Positions 32,801 through 45,707 of a stretch of 64,000 bases of DNA are shown here, piece by piece (positions within the stretch are counted from its first letter, which is position 1; each line of letters begins with the position of its first letter). The notes under the pieces were generated by a model. It worked only from the letters and a program-made list of their open reading frames with translations. It searched no databases and had not been told where the DNA came from. The DNA comes from Anadara kagoshimensis. Its lineage: Eukaryota > Mollusca > Bivalvia > Arcoida > Arcidae. The translations under genes and the position numbers were made by a program. Location of the stretch: NCBI GenBank assembly GCA_021292105.1, contig CM037869.1:36211835-36275834 (forward strand). The letters run 5' to 3'.

Positions 32801-35800
32801 ATTATTATTATTATTTGTACTTTAGCACTTCAGTCAATTGATGGAATTCGTTGCAAGGAAACTGATGAATAATGACATCAAAAATCCCAGTGGATTTGGC
32901 ATGTGAATACTCAAAAGAATTAGCTGAAATTGAAAGAGCAGGAATTGATTACACACGTGACGGGTGTAGCTAGCTAAACAGGAGGTGCTTACCCTTCCCC
33001 GGATTTCCCATCATTGCACCCTAAGGGCCGGATCCGGATCCGACTCCTTTTTTTACAAACGCCTTTTCCCACCGTTAACTATACACGGACCCCCTCTTTT
33101 ACCATCATGAACCCTCATAGGTCCCATCGTTATTTCAATGGAGAGACATAAATATAAAAAAAATATATTTACTTTTTTTTCTATATACGTCTCTCCATTC
33201 AAATAACGATAGGACCTATGAGGGTTCAATGATGGTCAAAGGTGGGGTCCGTGTATAGTTAATGGTGGGACACATGAAAAATTGGGATTTGAGGCCGTTT
33301 GTCAAAAGTGTACCCTCCCATTCCCAAAAGTTAGGATGACCAGAGATCATGCACAAGATATATGCGCGAAATATAGAGAAGAATTAATAATTGAATTTAG
33401 AGACAAAGGTAGAATGTTTGGTGTAACCGGATCCGGTTTTGCCCTTATACACCATGATGGGACTTTTCCGGATTTCCCATCATTGCACACTATGGGCCGG
33501 ATCCGGATGCGACTCCTTTTTTTACAAACGCCTTTTCCCACCGTTAACTATACACGGACCCCCTCTTTTACCATCATTGAACCCTCATAGGTCCCATCGT
33601 TATTTCAATGGAGAGACATATATATAAAAAAAATATATTTACTTTTTTTTTCTATATACGTCTCTCCATTGAAATAACGATGGGACCTATGAGGGTTCAA
33701 TGATGGTCGAAGGTGGGGTCCGTGTATAGTTAACGGTGGGACTTTTTTAATTATTATTATTATTATTATTTGTACTTTAGGACTTCAGTCAATTGATGGA
33801 ATTCGTTGCAAGGAAACTGATGAAATAATGACATCAAAAATCCCAGTGGATGAGGCATGTGAATACTCAAAAGAATTAGCTGAAATTGAAAGAACAGGAA
33901 TTGATTACACACGTGACGGGTGTAGCTAGCTAAACAGGAGGTGCTTACCCTTCCCCGGATTTCCCATCATTGCACCCTATGGGCCGGATCCGGATCCGAC
34001 TCCTTTTTTTACAAACGCCTTTTCCCACCGTTAACTATACACGGACCCCCTCTTTTACCATCATTGGACCTCATAGGTCCCATCGTTATTTCAATGAAGA
34101 GACATATATATAAAAAAAATATTTACTTTTTTTTCTATATACGTCTCTCCATTGAAATAACGATGGGACCTATGAGGGTTCAATGATGGACGAAGGTGGG
34201 ATCCGTGTATAGTTAACGGTGGGACACATGAAAAATTGGGATTTGAGGCCGTTTGTCAAAAGTTTGCCCTCCCATTCCCAAAAGTTAGGATGACCAGAGA
34301 TCATACACAAGATATATGCGCGAAATATAGAGAAGAATTAATAATTGAATTTAGAGACAAAAGTAGAATGTTTGGTGTAACCGGATCCGGTTTTGCCCTT
34401 ATACACCATGATGGGACTTTTCCGGATTTCCCATCATTGCACCCTATGGGCCGGATCCGGATCCGACTCCTTTTTTACAAACGCCTTTTCCCACCGTTAA
34501 CTATACACGGACCCCCTTTTTACCATCATTGAACCCCTCATGGAGAGACATATATATAAAAAAAATATATTTACTTTTTTTCTATATACGTCTCTCCATT
34601 GAAATAACGATGGGACCGTGTATAGTTAACGGGACTTTTTAAATTAATATTATTATTATTATTTGTACTTTAGCACTTCAGTCAATTGATGGAATTCGTT
34701 GCAAGGGAAACTGATGAAATAATGACATCAAAAAATCCCAGTGGATGAGGCATGTGAATACTCAAAAGAATTAGCTGAAATTGAAAGAGCAGGAATTGAT
34801 TACACACGTGACGGTGTAGCTAGCTAAACAGGAGGTGCTTACCCTTCCCCGGATTTCCCATCATTGCACCCTAAGGGCCAGATCCGGATCCGACTCCTTT
34901 TTTACAAACGCCTTTTCCCACCGTTAACTATACACGGACCCCCTCTTTTACCATCATTGAACCCTCATAGGTCCCATCGTTATTTCAATGGAGAGACATA
35001 AATATAAAAAAAATATATTTACTTTTTTTTCTATATACGTCTCTCCATTCAAATAACGATAGGACCTATGAGGTTCAATGATGGTCAAAGGTGGGGTCCG
35101 TGTATAGTTAATGGTGGGACACATGAAAAATTGGGATTTGAGGCCGTTTGTCAAAAGTGTACCCTCCCATTCCCAAAAGTTAGGATGACCAGAGATCATG
35201 CACAAGATATATGCGCGAAATATAGAGAAGAATTAATAATTGAATTTAGAGACAAAGGTAGAAATGTTTGGTGTAACCGGATCCTGTTTTGCCCTTATAC
35301 ACCATGATGGGACTTTTCCGGATTTCCCATCATTGCACACTATGGGCCGGATCCGGATGCGACTCCTTTTTTTACAAACGCCTTTTCCCACCGTTAACTA
35401 TACACGGACCCCCTCTTTACCATCATTGAACCCTCATAGGTCCCATCGTTATTTCAATGGAGAGACGTATATATAAAAAAATATATTTACTTTTTTTTTC
35501 TATATACGTCTCTCCATTGAAATAACGATGGGACCTATGAGGGTTCAATGATGGTCGAAGGTGGGGTCCGTGTATAGTTAACGGTGGGACTTTTTAATTA
35601 TTATTATTATTATTATTTGTACTTTAGGACTTCAGTCAATTGATGGAATTCGTTGCAAGGGAAACTGATGAAATAATGACATCAAAAATCCCGTGGATGA
35701 GGCATGTGAATACTCAAAAGAATTAGCTGAAATTGAAAGAACAGGAATTGATTACACACGTGACGGGTGTAGCTAGCTAAACAGGAGGTGCTTACCCTTC

Positions 35801-36075
35801 CCGGATTTCCCATCATTGCACCCTATGGGCCGGATCCGGATCGACTCCTTTTTTTACAAACGCCTTTTCCCACCGTTAACTATACACGGACCCCCTCTTT
35901 TACCATCATTGGACCCTCATAGGTCCCATCGTTATTTCAATGAAGAGACATATATATAAAAAAAAATATTTACTTTTTTTTTTCTATATACGTCTCTCCA
36001 TTGAAATAACGATGGGACCTATGAGGGTTCAATGATGGACGAAGGTGGGATCCGTGTATAGTTAACGGTGGGACA
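26852..36075. repeat. Higher-order duplication: five units repeated (4.6 kb x 2)
   Basis: Units starting near 26852, 27757, 28662, 29616 and 30519 correspond one-to-one with those near 31472, 32374, 33270, 34226 and 35121. Shared private variants include GGATCCCGATCCG (first unit), GCATCCTATGGG and CACGGATCCCC (second), CATGCACAAG with GACAAAGGTAG (third and fifth), AAGTTTGCCCTC (fourth) and GGATCCTGTTTTG (fifth). The second block differs mostly by single-base losses. Confidence 0.85.
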
Positions 36076-39000
36076 CATGAAAAATTGGGATTTGAGGCCG
36101 TTTGTCAAAAGTTTGCCCTCCATTCCCAAAAGTTAGGATGACCAGAGATCATACACAAGATATATGCGCGAAATATAGAGAAGAATTAATAATTGAATTT
36201 AGAGACAAAAGTAGAATGTTGGTGTAACCGGATCCGGTTTTGCCCTTATACACCATGATGGGACTTTTCCGGATTTCCCATCATTGCACCCTATGGGCCG
36301 GATCCGGATCCGACTCCTTTTTTTACAAACGCCTTTTCCCACCGTTAACTATACACGGACCCCTTTTTTACCATCATTGAACCCTCATGGAGAGACATAT
36401 ATATAAAAAAAATATATTTACTTTTTTCTATATACGTCTCTCCATTGAAATAACGATGGGACGTGTATAGTTAACGGTGGGACTTTTTAAATTAATTATT
36501 ATTATTATTTGTACTTTAGCACTTCAGTCAATGATGGAATTCGTTGCAAGGGAAACTGATGAAATATGACATCAAAAATCCCAGTGGATGAGGCATGTGA
36601 ATACTCAAAAGAATTAGCTGAAATTGAAAGAACAGAATTGATTACACACGTGACGGGTGTAGCTAGCTAAACAGGAGGTGCTTACCCTTCCCCGGATTTC
36701 CCATCATTGCACCCTATGGGCCGGATCCGGATCCGACTCCTTTTTTTACAAACGCCTTTTCCACCGTTAACTATACACGGACCCCCTCTTTTACCATCAT
36801 TGAACCCTCATAGGTCCCATCGTTATTTCAATGGAGAGACATATATATAAAAGAAATATATTTACTTTTTTTCTATATACGTCTCTCCATTGAAATAACG
36901 ATAGGACCTATGAGGTTCAATGATGGCGAAGGTGGGGTCCGTGTATAGTTAACGTGGGGACACATGAAAAATTGGATTTGAGGCCGTTTGTCAAAAGTGT
37001 ACCCTCCCATTCCAAAAGTTAGGATGACCAGAGATCATACACAAGATATATGCGCGAATATAGAGAAGAATTAATAATTGAATTTAGAGACAAAAGTAGA
37101 ATGTTTGGTGTAACCGGATCCGGTTTTGCCCTTATACACCATGATGGGACTTTTCCGGATTTCCCATCATTGCACCCTATGGGCCGGATCCGGATCCGAC
37201 TCCTTTTTTTACAAACGCCTTTTCCCACCGTTAACTATACACGGACCCCCTCTTTACCATCATTGAACCCTCATAGGTCCCATCGTTATTTCAATGGAGA
37301 GACATATATATAAAAAAATATATTTACTTTTTTTTCTATATACGTCTCTCCATTGAAATAAACGATGGGACCTATGAGGGTCAATGATGGTCGAAGTGGG
37401 GTCCGTGTATAGTTAACGGTGGGACTTTTTTAATTATTATTATTATTATTATTTGTACTTTAGGACTTCAGTCAATTGATGGAATTTCGTTGCAAGGGAA
37501 ACTGATGAAATAATGACATCAAAAATCCCAGTGGATGAGGCATGTGAATACTCAAAAGAATAGCTGAATTGAAAGAACAGGAATTGATTACACACGTGAC
37601 GGGTGTAGCTAGCTAAACAGGAGGTGCTTACCCTTCCCCGGATTTCCCATCATGCACCTATGGGCCGGATCCGGATCCGACTCCTTTTTTTACAAACGCC
37701 TTTTCCCACCGTTAACTATACACGGACCCCTCTTTTTACCATCATTGAAACCCTCATAGGTCCCATCGTTATTTCATGGAGAGACATATTAAAAAAATAT
37801 ATTACTTTTTTTCTATATACGTCTCTCCATTGAAATAACGATGGGACTTATGAGGGTTCAATGATGGACGAAGGTGGGGTCCGTGTATAGTAACGGTGGG
37901 ACCATGAAAAATTGGGATTTGAGGCCGTTTGTCAAAAGTGTGCCCTCCCATTCCCAAAAGTTAGGATGACCAGAGATCATACACAAGATATATGCGAGAA
38001 ATATAGAGAAGAATTAATAATTGAATTTAGAGACAAAAGTAGAATGTTTGGTGTAACCGGATCCGGTTTGCCCCACACCATGATGGGACTTTTCCGGATT
38101 TCCCATCATTGCATCCTATGGGCCGGATCCGGATCCGACTCCTTTTTTTAAAACGCCTTTTCCCACCGTAACTATACACGACCCCCTCTTTACCATCATT
38201 GAACCCTCATGGAGAGACATATATATAAAAAAAATATATTTACTTTTTTTTCTATATACGTCTCTCCATTGAAATAACGATGGGACCGTGTATAGTTAAC
38301 GGTGGACTTTTTAAATTAATATTATTATTATTATTTGTACTTTAGCACTTCAGTCAATGATGGAATTCGTTGCAAGGGAAACTGATGAAATAATGACATC
38401 AAAAATCCAGTGGATTGCATGTGAATACTCAAAAGAATTAGCTGAAATTGAAAGAACAGGAATTGATACACACGTGACGGGTGTAGCTAGCTAAACAGGA
38501 GGTGCTTACCCTTCCCCGGATTTCCCATCATTGCACCCTATGGGCCGGATCCGGATCCGACTCCTTTTTTTACAAACGCCTTTTCCACCGTTAACTATAC
38601 ACGGACCCCCTCTTTTACCATCATTGAACCTCATAGGTCCCATCGTTATTTCAATTGAGAGACATAAAATATAAAAAAAATATATTTACTTTTTTTTCTA
38701 TATACGTCTCTCCATTGAAATAACGATAGGACCTATGAGGGTTCAATGATGGTCGAAGGTGGGTCCTGTATAGTTAATGGTGGGACACATGAAAAATTGG
38801 GATTTGAGGCCGTTTGTCAAAAGTGTACCCTCCCCATTCCCAAAAGTTAGGATGACAGAGATCATACACAAGATATATGCGCGAAATATAGAGAAGAATT
38901 AATAATTGAATTTAGAGACAAAAGTAGAATGTTTGGTGTAACCGGATCCGGTTTTGCCCTTATACACCATGATGGGACTTTCCGGATTTCCCATCATTGC

Positions 39001-41236
39001 ACCCTATGGGCCGGATCCGGATGCGACTCCTTTTTTTACAAACGCCTTTTCCCACCGTTAACTATACACGGACCCCCTCTTTTACCATCATTGAACCTCA
39101 TAGGTCCCATCGTTATTTCAATGGAGAGACATATATATATAAAAAAAATATATTACTTTTTTTTCTATATACGTCTCTCCATTGAAATAACGATGGACCT
39201 ATGAGGGTTCAATGATGGTCGAAGGTGGGGTCCGTGTATAGTTAACGGTGGGACTTTTTTAATTATATTATTATTATTATTTGTACTTTAGGACTTCAGT
39301 CAATTGATGGAATTCGTTGCAAGGGAAACTGATGAAATAATGACATAAAAAATCCCAGTGGATGAGGCATGTGAATACTCAAAAGAATTAGCTGAAATTG
39401 AAAAAAAGGAATTGATACACACGTGACGGTGTAGCTAGCTAAACAGGAGGTGCTTACCCTTCCCCGGATTTCCCATCATTGCACCCTATGGGCCGGATCC
39501 GGATCCGACTCTTTTTTACAAACGCCTTTCCCACCGTTAACTATACACGGACCCCCTCTTTACCATCATTGAACCCTCATAGAGTCCCATCGTTATTTCA
39601 ATGAAGAGACATATATATAAAAAAAAATATTTACTTTTTTTTCTATATACGTCTCTCCATTGAAATAACGATGGGACCTATGAGGGTTCAATGATGGACG
39701 AAGGTGGGATCCGTGTATAGTTAACGGTGGGGACACATGAAAAATTGGGATTTGAGGCCGTTTGTCAAAAGTTTGCCCTCCCATTCCCAAAAGTTAGGAT
39801 GACCAGAGATCATACACAAGATATATGCGCGAAATATAGAGAAGAATTAATAATTGAATTTAGAGACAAAAGTAGAATGTTTGGTGTAACCGGATCCGTT
39901 TTGCCCTTATACACCATGATGGGACTTTTCCGGATTCCCATCATTGCACCCTATGGGCCGGATCCGGATCCGACTTTTTTTACAAACGCCTTTTCCACCG
40001 TTAACTATACACGGACCCCTTTTTACCATCATTGAACCCTCATGGAGAGACATAATATAAAAAAAATATATTTACTTTTTTTTTCTATATACGTCTCTCC
40101 ATTGAAATAACGATGGGACCGTGTATAGTTAACGGTGGGACTTTTTAAATTAATATTATTATTATTATTTGTACTTAGATTCAGTCAATTGATGGAATTC
40201 GTTGCAAGGGAAACTGATGAAAATAATGACATCAAAAATCCCAGTGGATGAGGCATGTGAATACTCAAAAGAATTAGCTGATATGAAAGAACAAGAATTG
40301 ATTACACACGTGACGGTGTAGCTAGCTAAACAGGAGGTGCTTACCCTTCCCGGATTTCCCATCATTGCACCCTATGGGCCGGATCCGGATCCGACTCCTT
40401 TTTTTACAAACGCCTTTTCCCACCGTTAACTATACACGGACCCCCTCTTTTACCATCATTGAACCCTCATAGGTCCCATCGTTATTTCAATGAGAGACAT
40501 ATATATAAAAGAAATATATTTACTTTTTTCTATATACGTCTCTCCATTGAAATAACGATGGGACCTATGAGGGTTCAATGATGGTCGAAGGTGGGGTTCC
40601 GTGTATAGTTAACGGTGGGACACATGAAAAATTGGGATTTGAGGCCGTTTGTCAAAAGTGTACGCTCCCATTCCCAAAAGTTAGGATGACCAGAGATCAT
40701 ACACAAGATATATGCGCGAAATATAGAGAAGAATTAATAATTGAATTAGAGACAAAAGTAGAATGTTTGGTGTAAACCGGATCCGGTTTTGCCCTTATAT
40801 ACCATGAGGGACTTTTCCGGATTTCCCATCATTGCACCCTATGGGCCGGATCCGGATCCGACTCCTTTTTTTACAAACGCCTTTTCCCACCGTTAACTAT
40901 ACACGGACCCCTCTTTTACCATCATTGAACCCTCATAGGTCGCATCGTTATTTCAAGGAGAGACATATATATAAAAAATATATTACTTTTTTTTCTATAT
41001 ACGTCTCTCATTGAAATAACGATGGGACCTATGAGGGTTCAATGATGGTCGAAGGTGGGGTCCGGTTAGTTAACGGTGTGGGACTTTTTTAATTATTATT
41101 ATTATTATTATTTGTACTTTAGACTTCAGTCAATGATGGAATTCGTTTGCAAGGCCAAACTGATGAAATAATGACATCAAAAATCCCAGTGGATGAGGCA
41201 TGTGAATACTCAAAAGAATTAGCTGAAATTGAAAGA

Positions 41237-42236
41237 NNNNNNNNNNNNNNNNNNNNNNNNNNNNNNNNNNNNNNNNNNNNNNNNNNNNNNNNNNNNNNNN
41301 NNNNNNNNNNNNNNNNNNNNNNNNNNNNNNNNNNNNNNNNNNNNNNNNNNNNNNNNNNNNNNNNNNNNNNNNNNNNNNNNNNNNNNNNNNNNNNNNNNNN
41401 NNNNNNNNNNNNNNNNNNNNNNNNNNNNNNNNNNNNNNNNNNNNNNNNNNNNNNNNNNNNNNNNNNNNNNNNNNNNNNNNNNNNNNNNNNNNNNNNNNNN
41501 NNNNNNNNNNNNNNNNNNNNNNNNNNNNNNNNNNNNNNNNNNNNNNNNNNNNNNNNNNNNNNNNNNNNNNNNNNNNNNNNNNNNNNNNNNNNNNNNNNNN
41601 NNNNNNNNNNNNNNNNNNNNNNNNNNNNNNNNNNNNNNNNNNNNNNNNNNNNNNNNNNNNNNNNNNNNNNNNNNNNNNNNNNNNNNNNNNNNNNNNNNNN
41701 NNNNNNNNNNNNNNNNNNNNNNNNNNNNNNNNNNNNNNNNNNNNNNNNNNNNNNNNNNNNNNNNNNNNNNNNNNNNNNNNNNNNNNNNNNNNNNNNNNNN
41801 NNNNNNNNNNNNNNNNNNNNNNNNNNNNNNNNNNNNNNNNNNNNNNNNNNNNNNNNNNNNNNNNNNNNNNNNNNNNNNNNNNNNNNNNNNNNNNNNNNNN
41901 NNNNNNNNNNNNNNNNNNNNNNNNNNNNNNNNNNNNNNNNNNNNNNNNNNNNNNNNNNNNNNNNNNNNNNNNNNNNNNNNNNNNNNNNNNNNNNNNNNNN
42001 NNNNNNNNNNNNNNNNNNNNNNNNNNNNNNNNNNNNNNNNNNNNNNNNNNNNNNNNNNNNNNNNNNNNNNNNNNNNNNNNNNNNNNNNNNNNNNNNNNNN
42101 NNNNNNNNNNNNNNNNNNNNNNNNNNNNNNNNNNNNNNNNNNNNNNNNNNNNNNNNNNNNNNNNNNNNNNNNNNNNNNNNNNNNNNNNNNNNNNNNNNNN
42201 NNNNNNNNNNNNNNNNNNNNNNNNNNNNNNNNNNNN
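41237..42236. other. Assembly gap, exactly 1000 N
   Basis: The run of N starts inside a satellite unit and ends in unrelated sequence, so the array's right boundary and true length are unknown. A round 1000 suggests a placeholder. Frames called across it are meaningless. Confidence 0.99.
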
Positions 42237-42519
42237 TGCTACGCCTGGATAAACAGTTGTTTTCCGTGACCCTAGAAGCTTTCAGTGGATTTTTAAAATT
42301 GTGTGATAAAATAATCAATCGCTACTGGTCATATGAGATATGACCAGTGGCGATAGATTAGATTTTATTATTCTCCGACGTACAGTACAGTCTCGTTGAA
42401 GGTTTAACACTGGTCTAACGGAAATGAGTTGAAGCTCAGCTCACTCTCGAGTGGCTAAGATATAGATAACGATTAGTTGAAAAGCGGCCAAGAGATAGAT
42501 AGCAGCTACCGAAAAAATG

Positions 42520-42745
42520 TCGTGATATGGCAAACGAGCTGCCTGTCGGCACAGATGCGAAGCACCTCTTCTCGTCAAGGTTCGAATCTTTACCAGGTAT
42601 ACCATATTGAGAACAAATTATCAATTTGCTTGACCCATGGCAGGTGGGTTTTCTCCGGCCACTCCAGTTCCTTTCACCCCCTCCTTTCCAGAACTGACTA
42701 CTCTCGATATAAGTACATGATAGAATCTTGACTGGAACATAAAAC
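42520..42745 (+). repeat. tRNA-headed SINE-like repeat
   Basis: A B-box-like AAGGTTCGAATCTTTACC, a GGTGGGTTTTCTCCGGCCAC TCC segment typical of mollusc SINE bodies, and a CTTGACTGGAACATAAAAC tail. Head poorly preserved. Confidence 0.5.
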
Positions 42746-42750
42746 TAATA

Positions 42751-42929
42751 CAGTCAAACCTGTCTATAAAGGCCACCCAAGGGAACCAGTGAAAGTGACC
42801 TTTATTAGCAGGTGGCCTTTATATACAGGTTCAAATAATATGAATTAAGAACATTTGGGACAAAATTCTAATGGCCTTTATAAGCAGGTGACCCTTATAT
42901 AGAGGTGGCCTTTAATGCAGGTTGGACTG
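42751..42929. mobile_element. Mariner-type MITE (CAGTCAAACCTG ends)
   Basis: Starts TA|CAGTCAAACCTGTCTATAAA and ends GCAGGTTGGACTG|TA, a TA target duplication. Internal GGCCTTTATAAGCAGGTG segments repeat the end sequence. Same family as 48411-48578. Confidence 0.85.
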
Positions 42930-43009
42930 TACTTCTCCCTACTCTATTCTCTTTCACGTGGTTCTGTTCACCATCAGGTACCTTATATAGATTATATTTA
43001 ACTTTTCCC

Positions 43010-43215
43010 ATCAGCTTTTTAGGGTCCTTCGGAAGAGACCTTAAAACCGATGCCTTTGTCATGTCAGGCATGACACCTTTGTCATGTCAGGCATGACACG
43101 TTAAAGAACCCTCCGTGCACATATCTCTGAGTGCAATGAAAAGGTAAAAATTTCGGTAAAAACCTACAACAGATGACATCTCAATATAAGTGGAGTATTC
43201 TTGACTGGGACATAA
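43010..43215 (+). repeat. SINE B 3' portion
   Basis: TTCGGAAGAGACCTTAAAAC, CACGTTAAAGAACCCTCCGT, GATGACATCTCAATATAAGT and GGACATAAAACCCCAGTCAA match the body and tail of the copy at 60404. TTTGTCATGTCAGGCATGAC is duplicated within it (43056-43098). Confidence 0.75.
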
Positions 43216-43439
43216 AACCCCAGTCAATCACTCATTCAGCTTTCTGTTATAATCTTGTTAGGTTTATATTTCCTGTTTTTCTTTTGTAGGTAAGACAACT
43301 CCATTAATTACCAAATCACAGTGTTTAATTGTAGCAGAAATCATAGAGAAAGCTGTACAATCGTACAAGGAGAAGAGACCTATATACTTCTGATAATTAG
43401 GTGTCTTATGTATAGTTATCATTATGTACCCATTAGACA

Positions 43440-44150
43440 ATTAATTCAGTGTTCAACTGTGTTGTGGGAGCCCTGGCTCTGTTTACCTCAAAACAGTTCT
43501 GTCCCAAAACTTGGGTTAAAGTATTGTCCATAGACCGACTATTTAAATTTAATTTTGTGGGAGCCCTTGTTCCGTTTATGCTATATCAATTCTGTTCAAA
43601 CTTAAATTTAATTTTGTGGGAGCCCTTGCTCTTTTTGCTCATTATGTATCCATTAGACAATTAATTCAGTGTTCAACTGTGTTGTGGGAGCCCTGGCTCT
43701 GTTTACATCAAAACAGCTCTGTCACAAAACTTGGGTTAAAGTATTGTCCATAGACCGACTATTTAAATTTAATTTTGTGGGAGCCCTTGCTCTTTTTGCT
43801 CATTATGTATCCATTAGACAATTAATTCAGTGTTCAACTGTGTTGTGGGAGCCCTGGCTGTTTACCTCAAAACAATTCTGTCCCAAAACTTGGGTTAAAG
43901 AATTGTCCATAGACCGACTATTTAAATTTAATCTCGTGGGAGCCCTTGTTCCGTTTATGCTAAATCAATTGTGTTCAAACTTATATTCAATCTTGTGGGA
44001 CCCCTTGCTCCGTTTATCCTAAATCAATTCTGTTCAAACTTAAATTTAATTTTGTGGGAGCCCTCGTTCCGTTTATCCTAAAACAATTCTGTTCAAACTT
44101 AAATTTAACTTTGTGGGAGCCCTTCCTCTTTTTGCTCCAAAACTTGTGGA
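43440..44150. repeat. Complex tandem repeat (GTGGGAGCCCT family)
   Basis: TTTAATTTTGTGGGAGCCCT and TTCTGTTCAAACTTAAATTT recur about every 60 bp, and a larger block starting CAGTGTTCAACTGTGTTGTG recurs at about 43447, 43667 and 43827. The frames at 43449-43664 and 43669-44022 are read-throughs of the repeat. Confidence 0.85.
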
Positions 44151-44159
44151 TATTTTTAA

Positions 44160-45233
44160 GAACCACAAAATTTAATACCATGAAAATAAATGATAAATCG
44201 TAATACTAAGTGTCTGCTTTGCATACATTCTAGAAACAGAGAACTAACTTAAAAAGAGAACTAATTTGAAATTAAAATTGGAGAATTACATAAAAAGTTT
44301 TAAGTAAGATTTCCTACATTATGACATCGAAATATGATTGTAATTGCAACAAATTTTTAAACTGTTCATATTGTTTTATTTGCTGCTGTACATACTAGGG
44401 TTACAACTAAACGTAACACTTTGTTGATCTTGAATCTCTGTATTTTGTCCACATAACACCTTATACCTGAAATTACACAGGGACAAAAACGTCATTAAAT
44501 AGTTTAATGATAAATACAAAAAAATGTAGCAAGAAAATATCTAGGCAAAACTAATTAACATCGTTTACTGATGGAAGACTAAACGCAAATTTATATTGAA
44601 ATGTCCATAACTATTTAACACAAATTACTAATGTCAAACTTAACGCAAATATATATTCTGAAAAATGCTTGAAAATTAAGCCATACCTCAGTGTTCAAGA
44701 TATCGGCTTAGGTGTTATTGGTAAAACAATTTTTGGTTCTATTTTTCTCATTGCAACATCTTACAAACAGATAGTGACTGAACTATCCGAGTCAACAGTA
44801 CAATCATAATCGGTTAAACGGGTTCCATTGTAACCTTTAAAGGAGCTTGAGAAACTACGCATTTTATTGTATCATATTAGCGTGCATAGACATGATCAAT
44901 TTAGCTTTATGTTCTTATTAAAATGTTTTTATATTGTTAAATTTGTGTTTTTCTTTAATCAACGCCATATACATGAAGATTAAACCTCATTTTGATATCC
45001 CCAATAACTTTCCCACCTTGCTTATCACCAATAATATTTTAAACTCTCAAAATCCTCTTCTTTATTTTCTTTATAAGTCTCCCAGATTTATCGCCGCAAA
45101 CACCCTAATAACGTCAAACTCCAACTGAGCATATGGTAGCAATGACTGAAGCTTACATTGTACGATTAGTATTTGATTAAGTGTTTGGATTTCATTAGTT
45201 TATTTAAGGAGAAAGAGAGAAAGAAAGAGAGTA
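44160..45233. other. Intergenic, with an R2 scrap
   Basis: AT-rich. GATATCGGCTTAGGTGTTATTG near 44699 resembles the R2 body. Otherwise no gene or element recognised. TTTATT at 45199 is a candidate reverse polyadenylation signal for the lipase gene. Confidence 0.35.
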
Positions 45234-45330
45234 ATGGTGTTTAGTGTCTCAGTGAAGACTATTTCACTTATCTCGAGACGTCGCCAGCTATAGGCGAAGG
45301 TGCAAAAATTTTTGCACACAAGGTTTCGCC
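45234..45330 (-). repeat. SINE B tail fragment, reverse
   Basis: TAATGGTGTTTAGTGTCTCA, then CGAGACGTCGCCAGCTATAG GCGAAGGTGCA, as at 17237 and 59310. Confidence 0.75.
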
Positions 45331-45394
45331 TTTTATGCAATTTGAGACAGTCCATTATACTTTGCCAGTTCGTAAAGACATTGGAAAATTACCT

Positions 45395-45702
45395 CATTTC
45401 AGTGGCGGATTTAAGGGGGGGGTGTGCGGGGGTTCCAACCCCCCCCCCCTTTGAAAAATTTAAAAAAGAGATATTGACTGATTAAAAATTATTTTCTTGG
45501 CCGGCATCGGGGCTTTGCCCTAGACCCCTCGTCTCTGGAGCTCGCGCCTTTGGCGCTCGCACCTAGCATTGATAAAATTCTCACCCTCCCTTTCAAAAAA
45601 TCCTGGATAATTCTCAACCCCCCCCCCCCCCCCACCCCTTTAAAAAAAACCTGGATAATCCTCAACCCACCCTTTAAAAATCCTGGATCCGCCCCTGCAT
45701 TT
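45395..45702. mobile_element. Non-autonomous DNA transposon, 298 bp, 5-bp target duplication
   Basis: Ends CAGTGGCGGATTTAAGG and TCCTGGATCCGCCCCTG are inverted repeats; flanked by CATTT on both sides (45395-45399, 45698-45702). Poly-C runs and GAGCTCGCGCCTTTGGCGCT in the body. hAT-like termini, with a 5-bp duplication. It sits 5 bp past the lipase stop codon. Confidence 0.88.
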
Positions 45703-45707
45703 CTTAA

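Larger units (their letters stand above)
25754..41236. repeat. Composite satellite array with hairpin units (900-955 bp, about 17 units)
   Basis: The segment starting at ACATGAAAAATTGGGATTTG recurs near 25951, 26852, 27757, 28662, 29616, 30519, 31472, 32374, 33270, 34226, 35121, 36076, 36961, 37902, 38788, 39734 and 40621. Spacing alternates between about 885-905 and 941-956 bp. Each unit holds in order: a C2HC-like coding fragment, a GGATCCGGATCCG-rich block, an inverted-repeat hairpin, an ATT microsatellite, a second protein-like segment, a roughly 55-bp piece of R1, the GGATCC block again, and a second hairpin. Short units lack part of the left arm of the first hairpin, which accounts for the 50-bp difference. 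Unit variants show a five-unit higher-order repeat. The right end is hidden by the N gap. Reading frames of 60-161 residues across the array are repeats of these fragments and not separate genes. Confidence 0.95.

Noticed and set aside
25962..41014. About twenty separate genes of 60-161 residues in the array
   Set aside because: They are the same satellite unit read again and again, with start and stop positions set by unit indels and hairpin sequence; no independent start signals or exon structure.
25754..41236. CRISPR array
   Set aside because: Repeats are about 900 bp with no spacer architecture, in a eukaryotic genome.
41119..42343. Frames of 346-399 residues across 41.1-42.3 kb
   Set aside because: They consist almost wholly of N translated as X.
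43449..44022. Hydrophobic frames with VGALALF repeats
   Set aside because: Translation of the GTGGGAGCCCT tandem repeat; no start context or family resemblance.
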